Shown here: positions 40,629 through 52,865 of the stretch, in pieces
Position numbering within the stretch: position 1 is the first letter of the stretch
How the letters are laid out: each line of letters begins with the position of its first letter
NCBI RefSeq assembly: GCF_036324505.1
Contig: NC_086350.1
Span: forward strand, 16,303,532 to 16,367,531
Source: Eleginops maclovinus
Taxonomy: Eukaryota > Chordata > Actinopteri > Perciformes > Eleginopidae
Direction: 5' to 3'
DNA length: 64,000 bases
Notes under the pieces: generated by a model
Seen by the model: only the letters and a program-made list of their open reading frames with translations
Told to the model about the DNA's origin: nothing
Database searches by the model: none
Program-made: the position numbers and the translations under genes

Positions 40629-42429
40629 AGTCGTGTACGTTTACTTCATGTGTGTCTGTCATAGAGGGTATTATCAGCTCATATGGCTGAGCAAGATGGT
40701 TGACTGCTTGGACAGTGTTCCTGCATCTGCCTACAAGGAGTTGCAAGTGTAGTGGAGCAAAGGTTTTTTCCAGCCATTCCTACATATATCAGCTTTTTGA
40801 AAAACCAACCCAGCGCATTTTCAGCATATAGTTCCAAACTATGCAGAGTATTTGGACCATCCAACAACAGACTGCCTCCAAAGTCGTTATTTACTTTTCT
40901 CTCACACATTTCCTGGAGGAGAGGAAGCACTCTGACGCTGGACGGCTTATGTTTATGTTCTCCACCTGCCAAAGTAGGGGAGAATTAAGTGGCTCTGGCT
41001 CTGTTAATTGGGCGTTAATCAGGTGTTGCTCTAATTAAAAGGCAGTTCCACCCTGTTGGGCCCTGGTAATGAGTTTGTTATTAAATCCACAGAGGATTTT
41101 TGTCTCTTTTTCAATTTACCAACAGGGTAGTGCTTAATTGCTGTGTAAATGAGGGGAATGTCCTTGAAGGTTGTCTTGCATCAGCACCCGATCCATGGAG
41201 CTTCCCCACCCAAACTCCAAACCTATTCAGTTCACCTCTTTAGTCCAGCTGTGCCTCTCCGCAGTAGCTGTTATTTTAATCCAATGCTAATTCCTGAAAA
41301 AAAACAACCTCATTTGCTGAATTGAGAGAGTATGTATGCCACTTTCTCTCTTAAAAAAGTATTTCCTTTTTCTAAATTCTTTTTTCCCCCTGGAGGGTGT
41401 TGTCTGGGCCTTTGAAAGCATACAGTCTTTTGTGGCTGCCGGTCTGTCATAAACAAACTCTCAATTTTTCCATTCCACCACCACAAACACCTTCACCTTC
41501 CTGAGAAAAATAGACCAAAGGTTGAGAATGCCTTCAGAGAAAGACGGGCAAATCAATGCGGAGCTAGAAAGAAAAAGATAGTGAGACGTTTAGGCACAAA
41601 AGATGAAATGACAGATGAATGGTGGAAGATGTTAGGCACAGATAGACAGGGGGGCCAGATAGATACAGAGAGATTGTAGCTACTGATTGTTGAAGGGCAT
41701 TTTCTACAGAGACATCAATCAGGAGATGGCACCAAGATTGAGGCAGGCCGCCAGCGATTTCTACCCGCAGACAGAAGCATGTGTAGAACACAACCTGGGA
41801 TAAACCACTGCTCTTCATATCATTATAGACCAATTATACAGCCATGTTCTGCTAATTACAGTTCTAACACTATCCCGTCCCATCCCACAGTATAATGCAT
41901 GTGCTTCTCTTTGCTCCTGTGTGCTTGTGCTCATTGAGATATATGAATACATGTGCTTGCTAACATGGTGAAGCATCCTGAATTAGACTTTTTTTTTGTG
42001 CTGTATACTTGTATTTTGTGGTGAAGAAAGCAAGCTGTTGTTTTCAGCTTTACCTTTTGGTGGTGCTGGTGTAACATGTTTTGCTTTGCTTCTTGCAATG
42101 AAATCCAGTGAAATGGGAGACACTGCTCTCATTTGACGAGTAATGAAATCACCAAAAAAAGGAAAGCGTGTGTATTGTTTGTGTTTGATTATTATCTGTG
42201 AGGTAGACAAAGTGTGATTAATATTCTGTAGCATATTTCAAAGGATTTTGAGCCAGAATGTGCCGGACTACTTAATAAGTCAATTTTTATTTGGCTCGAT
42301 GTGGGAGCATGATGAATTATGAAATAAAGTGCGAACTTGATGCCTTTTGCAGTTTTATTTCCCCGTGGTTCACATAATTCACTCAGAACATTTGCAAAAA
42401 CGCTAAGGAAATATGCAGAATTGAGTTAT

Positions 42430-43480
42430 GAAGATAATAGTTGGGCAGACCCTGTGCCATGGAGCTCTCTACCATCCTCTCTTACTAAACCCTACCAGTT
42501 TGCTTTCAGGGTCAAACAAGGGAAAGATGGTGCTGTGGCATGCCTCTTTCACTAACTGCTCCAACACCTGAAATCTGCAGGCAGCTTTGCCTCCTTCTTT
42601 TTGCCAACTTCTTCTCTACTTCAACACAATGTGACTCCACCAGATAAACCACAAACTTTATTCAATATCTGAACATCCCTACACTCCTAATCCACTGGGT
42701 TCATAATTTCACCAGCAACAGACCCAACCCATTTTCATATCCAACTTGGTCAGGTAATTCACTTGGTTAAACCTAGGGTGTCACTCTTCAACACGAACCC
42801 TCACATGAAATGATTGTACTAGTACTCTACAGTCACAGTGAAGACAAGGTTAACACTGTGAACAAAAAAACAACACCTTTAAACTAACATTCAAGCTGCT
42901 TAGGGCAGTGTCCTACGGCCCTTTCTTTACGCCGTCTATACAAATAACTGTCAAGCCTCTAACCATCACCACATACTTCAAATATTCTGATGACACTGCC
43001 ATACTTTGACTACTCATTAATGAAACTCTGTTACAGCCTACCTTAAAAAAACTAAATTTCTGACTTTACAGTCTTTACACAACAGTATTGCAATAACATG
43101 TACTTGCAGATAAATGTGGAGAAAAAAAGGGAACTGGTAATAAGCATATCAAACAAACCCTGCACTGGACTGATCTCCACCCACATTCATTATACGACAT
43201 GATCAGAGGAGAAGCTTTAAATATCCCTGACTCATCGTAGACAATCAACTCAGTTTTGATCAACACAGTGCTGACATGCATTAATGATACAAGCAAGTCT
43301 TTTGTTGTGGCTTTACAAAAAAAGTGTTGACTCCCCACTGCTCTGTTCACCCTGCTTCTCCTCCATGATAAACATCTCCAACCAAAACAAACTTGCCAAC
43401 CTCACACACTGCCTCAAAAGATCATATGCCTTACAACACCCAGTGTATCAGATAACCTCAAAGCTTTGCTAACACTGAGA
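42430..43480 (+). pseudogene. Decayed non-LTR retrotransposon reverse transcriptase fragment
   Basis: Translated pieces match the order of motifs in fish L2/CR1/Rex-type reverse transcriptases. Q-F-A-F-R..G.DGAVACL-H (near 42500) corresponds to the Q-F-A-Y-R...DAV segment. Q-H-L-K-S-A-G-S-F-A (near 42565) corresponds to the segment before the catalytic motif. G-S-V-L-R-P-F-L-Y-A-V-Y-T-N-N-C (42904-42951) corresponds to Q-G-C-V-L-S-P-L-L-Y-x-x-Y-T-N-D-C. Stops (for example the TAA after 42552) and frameshifts break it throughout, and the catalytic aspartates are not preserved. It is a dead 5'-truncated copy. Confidence 0.75.
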
Positions 43481-46400
43481 ATATCAATTGAAACTGATCA
43501 ACCTCAAAACCAACACTACACATTTCTTCTATCTAGTCAGAGATTCAGGTCTTTTGAATAGAGAAGAACTTGCACCAACATGTGTTTTGAATCCTCTCCA
43601 AAAGCAGCCCTGAATTATCTTCCTCAATGGTATTGCTGTGAGCTATTGAATGAATGTATACGCACAACCTCTGCTAGGGTAATTGAGTGAAGATTCTTTG
43701 TACTGCCTATATATGTTGCTATGCGGTATCAGTATGTTTCTATGTAGTGGCAGTGAAAACAACTATCTCTCCAGGACGATGAATCTGAATATAAATCTTA
43801 AAGGATTTGAAATGTCACAAACCAGTTTCATACTGACCCTGAGCTCTATGCGGCAATGTGTGGTGTCAGATTTTGATGGACTTTTTACCTTTTTTCTGTC
43901 ACCACCAGCTCTCTATAGCCCTGAATGTTCTGATTTAGTCAAAATCAGAGTGTGACCACTGCAGCATTGTGCCCTCCACTGCATTTTCATCAGTTTAAGT
44001 GGACACTCTTTGAAAATGGAAAAGTCAGGAAATTTGATATCTGCAGTTCTACAATCTCAGAAAAAGCAGACGGAGGGAGGGAGAGGAAGAGAGGATGTCG
44101 GAAGAATACACCTTGTGTCCTTCAGTTGTCTTTTTTGCAGGGACCAGGTCCATCTCGCCTGTAGAATCTGCAATGAGCCGTTACTCTTTGTGACTGACAT
44201 CCCACCCAGACCCCACTGCTGATTACGTTTGCTCAGCAGTACTGAGGGCGAGGAGACAGACAGAAAACGGAGAGACAGAACTTGCTTCAGGGAAATAAGA
44301 GTTTCTTGACTATCCTGCACTTACATTCATCTATTCCATTTCGAGACTGCAGGTGTTTTTGCATAGTGAAAATCTCTCTGCTGTCTCTGGTACTTACATT
44401 TTTGTGTCTTTGAGTTCAGTCTCCCTGTGTATGTACCATATCTGCCCTCCGGTGCCCTTGTTCGTAAGTGGAGTCGTCTCGGACATCTCAGTCCAGACAA
44501 TGAAGCTGTAGTCCCATTCTCGTCACTCTATTCATCCCTAGCCAACTGCAGGCGCTCTATTCTCTTATCTCTGTGTGACCAAGGAAATTAAATTACAAAT
44601 ATAATCACTTGGCGCCAGTTTCTTTAACAGTGTGCCTCTGCTTTGCATATAGAGTGTACTTGCTTTAGAGACACAATGTGTGAAGTTACTTATTGGCCTA
44701 TTTACGATAATGGGCTCTGCTCTACCAGTGGAGTCACACACACCTTTTCACAATGACAGTGAATGGCACGAGGTAGTGAAGCGAGTGTAGGCGTATTAAA
44801 GAGTATAAAAGACAGACAGGGAGACATAGTTGCAGCCACCTGAGGAAAATAATTTTGCATGGGTGAATAATCCAAAAAGCAATGATGAGATCTGTGAAAA
44901 TTAGTAGAAAAATACTGACTGAATGAGTGACTGACTCACTTACTTACTTACTGGCTCATCTTATGTATGATTATACATTCCATAATCTTAATGAAGTTCA
45001 TGAAAATGTTATTTTTTGGTATATTTTAAAATAATGCCAATAATTAGCTAGCTAAATAAAGTCACTGCCTGCTGATTGGCTGTGGGCTCTACTCTTTGCA
45101 GTGTGTTCAAGTGCTACTTTTTGACTACCTCGGTTTGGTGTTGTGCCTTGTCAATATGTACAGATAAATCAATTTCAAATGTAGATTTTATGTTTATGTT
45201 TTGGCCTTTCCTAAACACCCAAGGACAGTGAAAAGTGAGCCTTTTTTAAACTCATGCTGTGAATAAATGAATAAATACAAAATATTAATATAACTATGCC
45301 ATTGATATTTTGCAGCTCTACACCTGTCATTGATAACAAAATTAACAAGTGTCCAAAATGTACTGCTACCTGTAGAGCAAATTCCATGAGTCAACGAGAG
45401 TGTGATGATGAATTCAGCATCATTCACACATTCAATGTTGCCAACTGCCATTGTGTAGAAAGCTCCCTTTTTAGCTCAAATCTATTCCACACACGTTAGA
45501 CCATCTGACTGAATAAACAGTCCCCAGCTCTCTTCCTCTCCCTGTCTCTGTCTCTCCTGCAGTTCTTTCACCAAAAGGGAAGGGATAAAAACCTGTGTAT
45601 ATTAAAATTATGTGCCTCCCATGGGAGCCAAACAGCAAGGCTGGTGAAGGAATAGTGAGGAGGAGTGAATAGAAGAATAACATTTTTATCATTGTTATTA
45701 TGAGAAGGCCATCACGCCTCCTTTTCAGATTCCCTATTCAGCAAGGCATTAACTTGCTTATGCAGAGACTGTTACACTTGCTTGTACAGACAGACAAGCG
45801 AATGCAAAACTGTATCAATGCCTTTCGATCTACCCGGTCCCAGAGCACTCGCCAAGCAGGTGGATGGTGTATTTATTTGTGATCTTTATGTATTCACTGC
45901 CAGCTACTCTCCCCTCCAACTACAGGGACCACATGTTTGTCAGTCCCTTCCTGAGGCATCGCTGTGTTCTGCTGCAGTGAACAAACGCCATATGCCTCTC
46001 AGTGAGGTTCAACGGCTCAATTCCTTCTCAGTGTAGTCCAACCCACAGACTAAGCATGATTCTGAGAAGCTACTGTTTTTAAATTGTTGCTTTAGGTCTA
46101 TGTTGGATCCAGTGCTTATAACACCCCATAGAGATGGTCCTTCTCGCCACCAGCAGGTTGCCGTGAGAAAGTGGGGTTATAAAATAATGGCTCCCTGCTG
46201 GATTATGTGAATGACTGGGATGACTGGCTGATAAATTGTCTATCACCGAGGTTCTGGCTCCAATAGTAATTTCTGTCTCCAATTGGACTGGCTGCCAAAT
46301 GACAAAAACCTGCCTCACCAAGCCCCCCCACCTATACCCAGCATCCCTCACTGCCCCTCCTTTACCTCCTATAATTACTGTACTCTATAAGTCGGGTTTA

Positions 46401-49400
46401 AGACTAGCCACTCTAAATCAGCCTTGAATCATTGCATGTTACTCTAGACGTTGTATCCTTGTCTGAGCTCTGGCACAGATAGTGACATATCCTATAATGG
46501 ACTTTGTAGTTGAAAGCCTTGGAAATAATAAGCCGATCTAAGTGAGCGAAAAGTGCTCATTTTGTTTTGTGGGAAGTTAAGATCACAGACAGTTAGGGGG
46601 TTAGAGTTGACAGACAACAGCAATACTCTTTTCACACTCCTTGACACATAATGGGAGCAATTTTTCTATTTACATCTCTCCCTAGTGGCCATGATTTGCT
46701 CATTACATTGATGTAGGCGGTCTAAGGAAAGGAGGGGGAAGTGGGATAGGAAGAATGACCAGTCAAGAAACTAATATTGTGAAATTTAATGCTTAGAATT
46801 CACCTTAATTTAATCTGAAAACTGTATGGCTGTAGCCCACTTATTAAGTTGATTAACAACTTGACAAAGAACAAAGAAATCCTCCATTCGAGGATGCTGA
46901 ATGTTGGAAATCTTGAGGAGTTGTTTGCAAGCTACTATCCCTAAGCTGACAAACCTTCTGTGTAAACCTGCACAGGCAGTTTGGGGAAAAGGACAAATAC
47001 ATGGTTAAACACAAGACAAATCCAGTCAGCGGATGTTTATTTGACTGCAGGTCCCCTGGCATCAAAGGGACTGCTCCTCGATCAGGGACATCTACATTTA
47101 ATTAAGACAAAATTAAAGAGCATTGTTATTTTGATTAAAGGCACTGGTCTTGATTCCCCACTCTACTCTAGTGCTCCTGAATCTAGCTTAGGGTTTAATT
47201 TCATTTGGTTTAGTGCGAGTGGATCAACATCCATCTGTATTGCTTGGATGCAGATCCCGCCTCTCGGGGGGCCATACTTTAAAGTCAATCAATGCATTAT
47301 TTGCCCTTATTATTATGATTGCCCTGTACTGTATGTGCCGTATCTTGCTATGATAACAGGATTTCTTTAGAGGTTGTCTCTCATAGTTGCTGTCCCTGAC
47401 GTTGTTCTGCGTATTGTGTAACTCACCTGAACAGAGAAGATCAGTGGAATCGGTCCAAAACCAAAATAACTCTTCAGTGCCTTAGGAAGAGATATAATGC
47501 AAGATTTGGAACAAATCAATGCAGACCAAAGACAAGACTATCCAATAAAATGTATATTTGGATGGCTGGACATGGAGTATTTTGCAGTGTCATGCTGTCA
47601 GTAGCTTGTGGGGGATGTTGTTTGCTGAAGCTGTGATGTTGTGGTGTGTCTCTGCTCTCTGTTAAAGCTCCATCAGTCAGGATGAGCCGACAACAAACAC
47701 ATCGGAGTCATACAGGGTCACACAAGGCCCGAGACAGCATCACTCAACTCAGCTGTCCCCCGGCTGCCAGTGTGTGATTATAGGCACACTAACCTGTGGT
47801 ACAGAGGGAGGAAGAGACAGTAATTAATCACCTCATTGGAATAATCACATAATTGATTATTAAACAAACCGGAGGTGAGGGTGAGAGGAGAGGGGAGAGA
47901 CGAGGGAAACAAGACTTTTAGAGGGAGAGACATGGGAGATGAATGAGAGGGGGATATGAGTAGTGGAGTAAGGGTTTCATTCTGGCAGGAAGCATTGGCG
48001 AATTGCTGTGCATTGAAGTCTACCTCTTTGAGTATTAATCTGCCGAATCATGTCTCTGGATGAGGTATGGGTGGGGTGGACAGGGGGAGGCCACTCACTG
48101 AGAATTGGCTGGGCGAGGCTGAAATAGTTGTTCTACGTGCTATGAAAATGCTCTTACAAACTTGCATACCATGCTTAATATATTGCATAATACCCAGTGG
48201 AAATAGGAGAGTGAAATGCCCTGTTTACCTGTAATACAATCACAAAGTTGCCTACAATCTTCATGACATTTCAAAATATCATGCAGCAATTTGAGCCAGT
48301 CTATTAATGTGGACGATGCTGACATTTTATTCCCAGGGAGGAATATACAGACGCTGCTGTGGAAATCATTCATTGTCCATCTCTGCTATTGACACTTTTC
48401 CTTAAGCTACCATGTGACTTGAGCTGTCAGGGGTTCTTTTTTGGACCTTTGGCTTACATAGTTCTGCCTGGGAGGTTTGATCTCTTCGCCCCTTTCCTTG
48501 TCACAGCCCGCAATCAGCCTTAAGCCCTTTTGTGTTCTCCACTCCGAGCTAAGCCTGTTATCCTGTGCAACTCCTTTACACAAGATCACTACTATACACC
48601 CCTTTTCTTTCTTTCACCTCTATCACCTTGCCTCTCGTTGCCTTTCTCTGCCTTTCTGTCTCTTTGTTTTACACACACAGACCCAAAAGTAATGACTCTA
48701 AAGTTTCTAAGGATGGATTAGAAGGACTACTTTTTATTTGTTTAGTCTTGGTCCTCTGTGTCACAGACACACCATCACACACTCACGAACACAGAAACAC
48801 ATCCCCTTACAAACTATTTTTCACTCCACACTCTTCTTCCCCCAAACACATGTTCTGCCCCTGCCATATTCCTACTCATCCCTCCAACTGCACACACCTG
48901 CAACACTCATAAACACACGCACATTGGATGTTGTTTGGATTCATCATATTAGAAAAAACACCCCTTCTCATGGTGCAAAGCATCAGTTCACTGGTGCATT
49001 GCAAACTCCTGTATGTCCTCCTAAACTGCAGCCTCTACTCCCGGAGGGTTTGCTCCTCACATTCATAACACTCTGCCCCATGCCAGGTGGCTGTCTCCAC
49101 AAGTCCTCTTTCCCATGAATCAGACTGTCTTTGACTTGATCAATAACAAGTCAATTAGTAGGCGCAGAGAGATGAGGGTCTCAGGGGTCACTGCTTGTTT
49201 GTCAGGCAGACATCTGCAGCTCTGTCCCTGTCTGCCACGAAGCTATGTGTGTCGTTTACCTCGGAAACATGTGGCTACTTGGCTATCATAAATCTAAATA
49301 TCACCTATAAATAGGCTGGGAACATCTTGCTACAATCCATCATTTGCTCGTTCTTGGATGTGTAATGTATCAAACATTGTGCACTTCAAATCTCCCAGCT

Positions 49401-50644
49401 GTGTCTGATGGATTTGAATAGGCCAAGAAAACAGCACTTTTCACCCCGCTAACTTTTCTGTGAATTTGCATTTCAGCATTTCTTGTGATTAAGTAGGCTT
49501 GTCATAAAGAAGCAAACAAATATACCTCCGTTGTCTGAGGTCACATTTGACCATATGCACCATCTAAGCTGAAAAGCCTGCCAGTGTTCATCCTGCTCAC
49601 ATGTTAAGCTGACAAGAGTGGGAGAGACCCAACTGTTGTTTGGTGCCCACTGACTGTGTATCTAATGACTTAGCCTGCAAATCCAACGCAACAGCAAAAG
49701 TCTCCTGTGGCGACTACACCAGATTAATCCCCTGGATAATTACAAACAAGAATGATCTTGGGCAAATACTCCCCATACCTACTGAGCCATTACATCAGAC
49801 GATGCTGTCTAATTAAAACTCATTCAGACTGGTGACGGAGAAGAAGCATTCGTAGAAATAAATTAAATGTGCTGACGTTATCAGGAGAGAAGATTTGCAG
49901 ATAGAAACTCTGAGGAGTGGACCAAAGGATGAGTAACACAATACACACACAATGCAGATGCCTTGGAATAAAAAGAACATACATTTCAATACTTTGTTTG
50001 ACCCATACATCAACAATTCAGATATGACCTCTGCTTTGAAAACTCAATTATCACAATGCTAATTTGAAGATGAATTCTTCACTTTCTAACTGCTAACTCT
50101 GCTAATTGGTATTCAACCTAATGTGACTCATTTGTATCGCTGCGTTTGTCATTTTGATTCACAGCAGTCACCCGCTGAATCGCTGGTTCATCAGTCGCAA
50201 ACACTGAAAGATGATGTGAAGTGGCAAAGGGGAAAAGTCTCAATAATGCAGTAATTAGAATGACAATCATAACAATAACAATCATTATCCTTGCCACAAT
50301 TAATAATACTTTAAACGTTTTGTTCATTGATTCAAGCTCTTTCAAAAATCATTATCTAGTTTCTGTGTGTCTCTCGTTTACCAAATATTGCCCAATTCAC
50401 ACCCTTACTACACATGTCTCTTTATACCTGCTGCCTTCACTATCCAACACGTACAGACTTAATAACTTCTCCTGTCAACAACTCACGCAACCTCTGTCTC
50501 TGATGTGACACGGATCACTGTAATTGTACTGTCTTGATGTCAGCATCATTTGTAAACATTGTGTCTGTTTACACATCATAATGTTGTTATCCATGATTTG
50601 AAGATCTCAAAACTTCCAAAGAACCAATCCTTACCCATCATACA

Positions 50645-50756
<112 letters not shown>

Positions 50757-51579
50757 TTCTAAACTTAAGTAAAAGTACCAATACCACATTTGAGATACAC
50801 TGTTTCAAGTAAAGTTTTTCATTCGAAGTTATTAGTTCTTAATTATTATGTAGAGTGTTTTCTTTATTAAGTGATTGATTGTTTGGTTTTAAAAAAAGTA
50901 TTCATTCAAAACGATTAAAAAATACTATTTCTACTACCTCAACAACTACTACAAATACTTAATAATAATAATATCTGAAATTTCTGATGAATGTTTTTCT
51001 GTCTGGAAAGGGCCAACATTTATCGAAAATGTTACTAAATAAACTCAGTTTGTTCTTTAATTTTTGTAAAGTAACAAAAGTACAGCATGTCCCTTTAAAA
51101 TGTATTGGAGGAGAGGTAGAAAGTGGAATGTAAACAAATAAGTATTTAAAAGTTGTACTCAAGTACAGTTATTGAGATAATCTGCTCAGCTACATTCACC
51201 ACTATTACATAATTGTTTAGTCAGATTATTCATTTTGAGTTTTATTATATAAATATTTGTATTACAATATTTGTCAGAGTTTTTATTTGCTTGTGGGATG
51301 ATAAAACAATTATATCATCTGTTTTGTCACTGCACTGGAAGCTTTTCCCCGTTAAACAGTAACTCTCTTTGTTTCAGAGACAGGCCACCTGGATGAGGTG
51401 AGCCTGCAGATGGATAAGAGAAAGGGGAGATAAAGTTGACATAGAAGTGTTCTCGTCTGAGGATTAGTGTGTTGTGGTAAAAAGTTGTTTATTTGGGTTT
51501 TGCTGTTGGATTCTGTGCATACATGTGTTTGCACTTGTGCTTTGGGGTTGACCTTGTTTTCTTAATTTTTTTCTCAATT

Positions 51580-51598
51580 CAGCTGCTTGCATCAGGTG
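51580..51598 (+). promoter_or_regulatory. Two E-boxes in the rag1 proximal promoter
   Basis: CAGCTG (51580-51585) and CAGGTG (51593-51598) lie 38-56 bases before the TATA box. E2A/HEB-type bHLH factors, which act in lymphocyte development, bind such sites. Binding here is an inference from motif and position. Confidence 0.4.
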
Positions 51599-51635
51599 TC
51601 AGGAGTTGACTGTTGGGATCCCATCCAAGGAAGGG

Positions 51636-51643
51636 TATAAATA
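51636..51643 (+). promoter_or_regulatory. TATA box of rag1
   Basis: TATAAATA lies about 200 bases before a strong splice donor (AACAAG|GTAAGA, 51844/51845). A start site near 51667 would give a noncoding first exon of about 180 bases spliced over 999 bases to 52844. Vertebrate rag1 genes usually have a noncoding first exon, which supports this reading. Confidence 0.55.
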
Positions 51644-51666
51644 CAAGACACAAGAAGCCACACAGG

Positions 51667-51844
51667 ATCTATCCCAGTGTATGAAGCTGTAACTCCTGGT
51701 AACAGATGCTCCATGCTGTGGCAGACTCCAACATAGACAGTATATGTACTGTAGTGTGTTGGGCCTGGCTCCAGGGCTTCCCTTGTGCACCCATGCAGAG
51801 AGGACCCCCAGGGGAGTAGACGCCAGCTGAGACTGAAAAACAAG
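51667..51844 (+). other. rag1: Inferred noncoding exon 1 of rag1
   Basis: Bounded on the left by the expected start site after the TATA box and on the right by the GTAAGA donor at 51845. The matching acceptor TCCTCAG ends at 52843, 22 bases before the rag1 start codon. The left edge is approximate. Confidence 0.5.
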
Positions 51845-52865
51845 GTAAGAGGCCAGCTGACACACTTGCATACAGGCTCAGCTGTTTGTCTCAAAGGAAA
51901 GTTCAGCATGTCAAGTACACAGAGAGCCAAGAAATGATGGAGTACTGCCAGATTCAAGCCTTCCAGGGAGAAAACATAGCAGGAATACGTAAAGATGGAT
52001 AGATGGAAGATGCTAGGCTATGCACACTATTGTGCAATGGTAAGATTGTTTTGACTGCTTTATTGTCTGAACTTGTAATGAAACCAATATTGGGGGAGAT
52101 GAAATAAGGGCTGTTTGTGCAGCAGTATCATTGATCTTACCTGTGCCACATCATAAGAGCATTTGGCTGTTGAAATATGACTCCTAAATTGAACAATGTT
52201 GTGTTTGTAATATCTTTTCTTTTGATCTTTATTCAATATGATGGTTTCTTATTTTCTTTTCCCTCCTGTTTGGTCAATAAATATGTATTATGAAATAAGT
52301 TTCCTGTTCCTCCACATTTCCCCCCCCTTATTTAAAATGCCAGTCAGAGGCTCCCGGGGCTCCAATACTCTCTCCTGCCAAGAAAATGACTAATATAAAT
52401 GATTGACAGCCTTGCTGGGATAAGGTTGCCCATTTAGCAAACTCGCTGTGTCAAAGCAAAAAAATCACAATGGCTCCCTGAGCGATGGGCTTGGAGAAGA
52501 GAGAAATGAAGATTTCTGTGCTGTATCGATCCCCCAATGCTTGTCTCATGCATTTTACACAAGATCTAAATGCCACTTATGGTATCACACAGTGCTCTAG
52601 GTAGAGGCTCACTACTCTCTGTTCAGTGGGATTTCAGGATACTTGATGTATGAGTTCAACACAGATCAAGAAAAGCTGTTAGATGGCGTCATGGGCTCAA
52701 CTCTAAGAAGGCTCTGCAGATATCATCAGCATCTGAACCTTTAAATCTTTTCTCTGGCATCTGCAACCATGTATCTCATGGACAGCTGGAATAATTTTTG
52801 TACATTTGGGATGCATCGAACTAAGCTCTTCTCTCCTCCTCAGGGTCTAAGGTCTAAGTCACATC

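Noticed and set aside
48565..49118. Overlapping open frames of 115 and 126 codons
   Set aside because: They come from CT- and CA-rich simple sequence that keeps several frames open at once.
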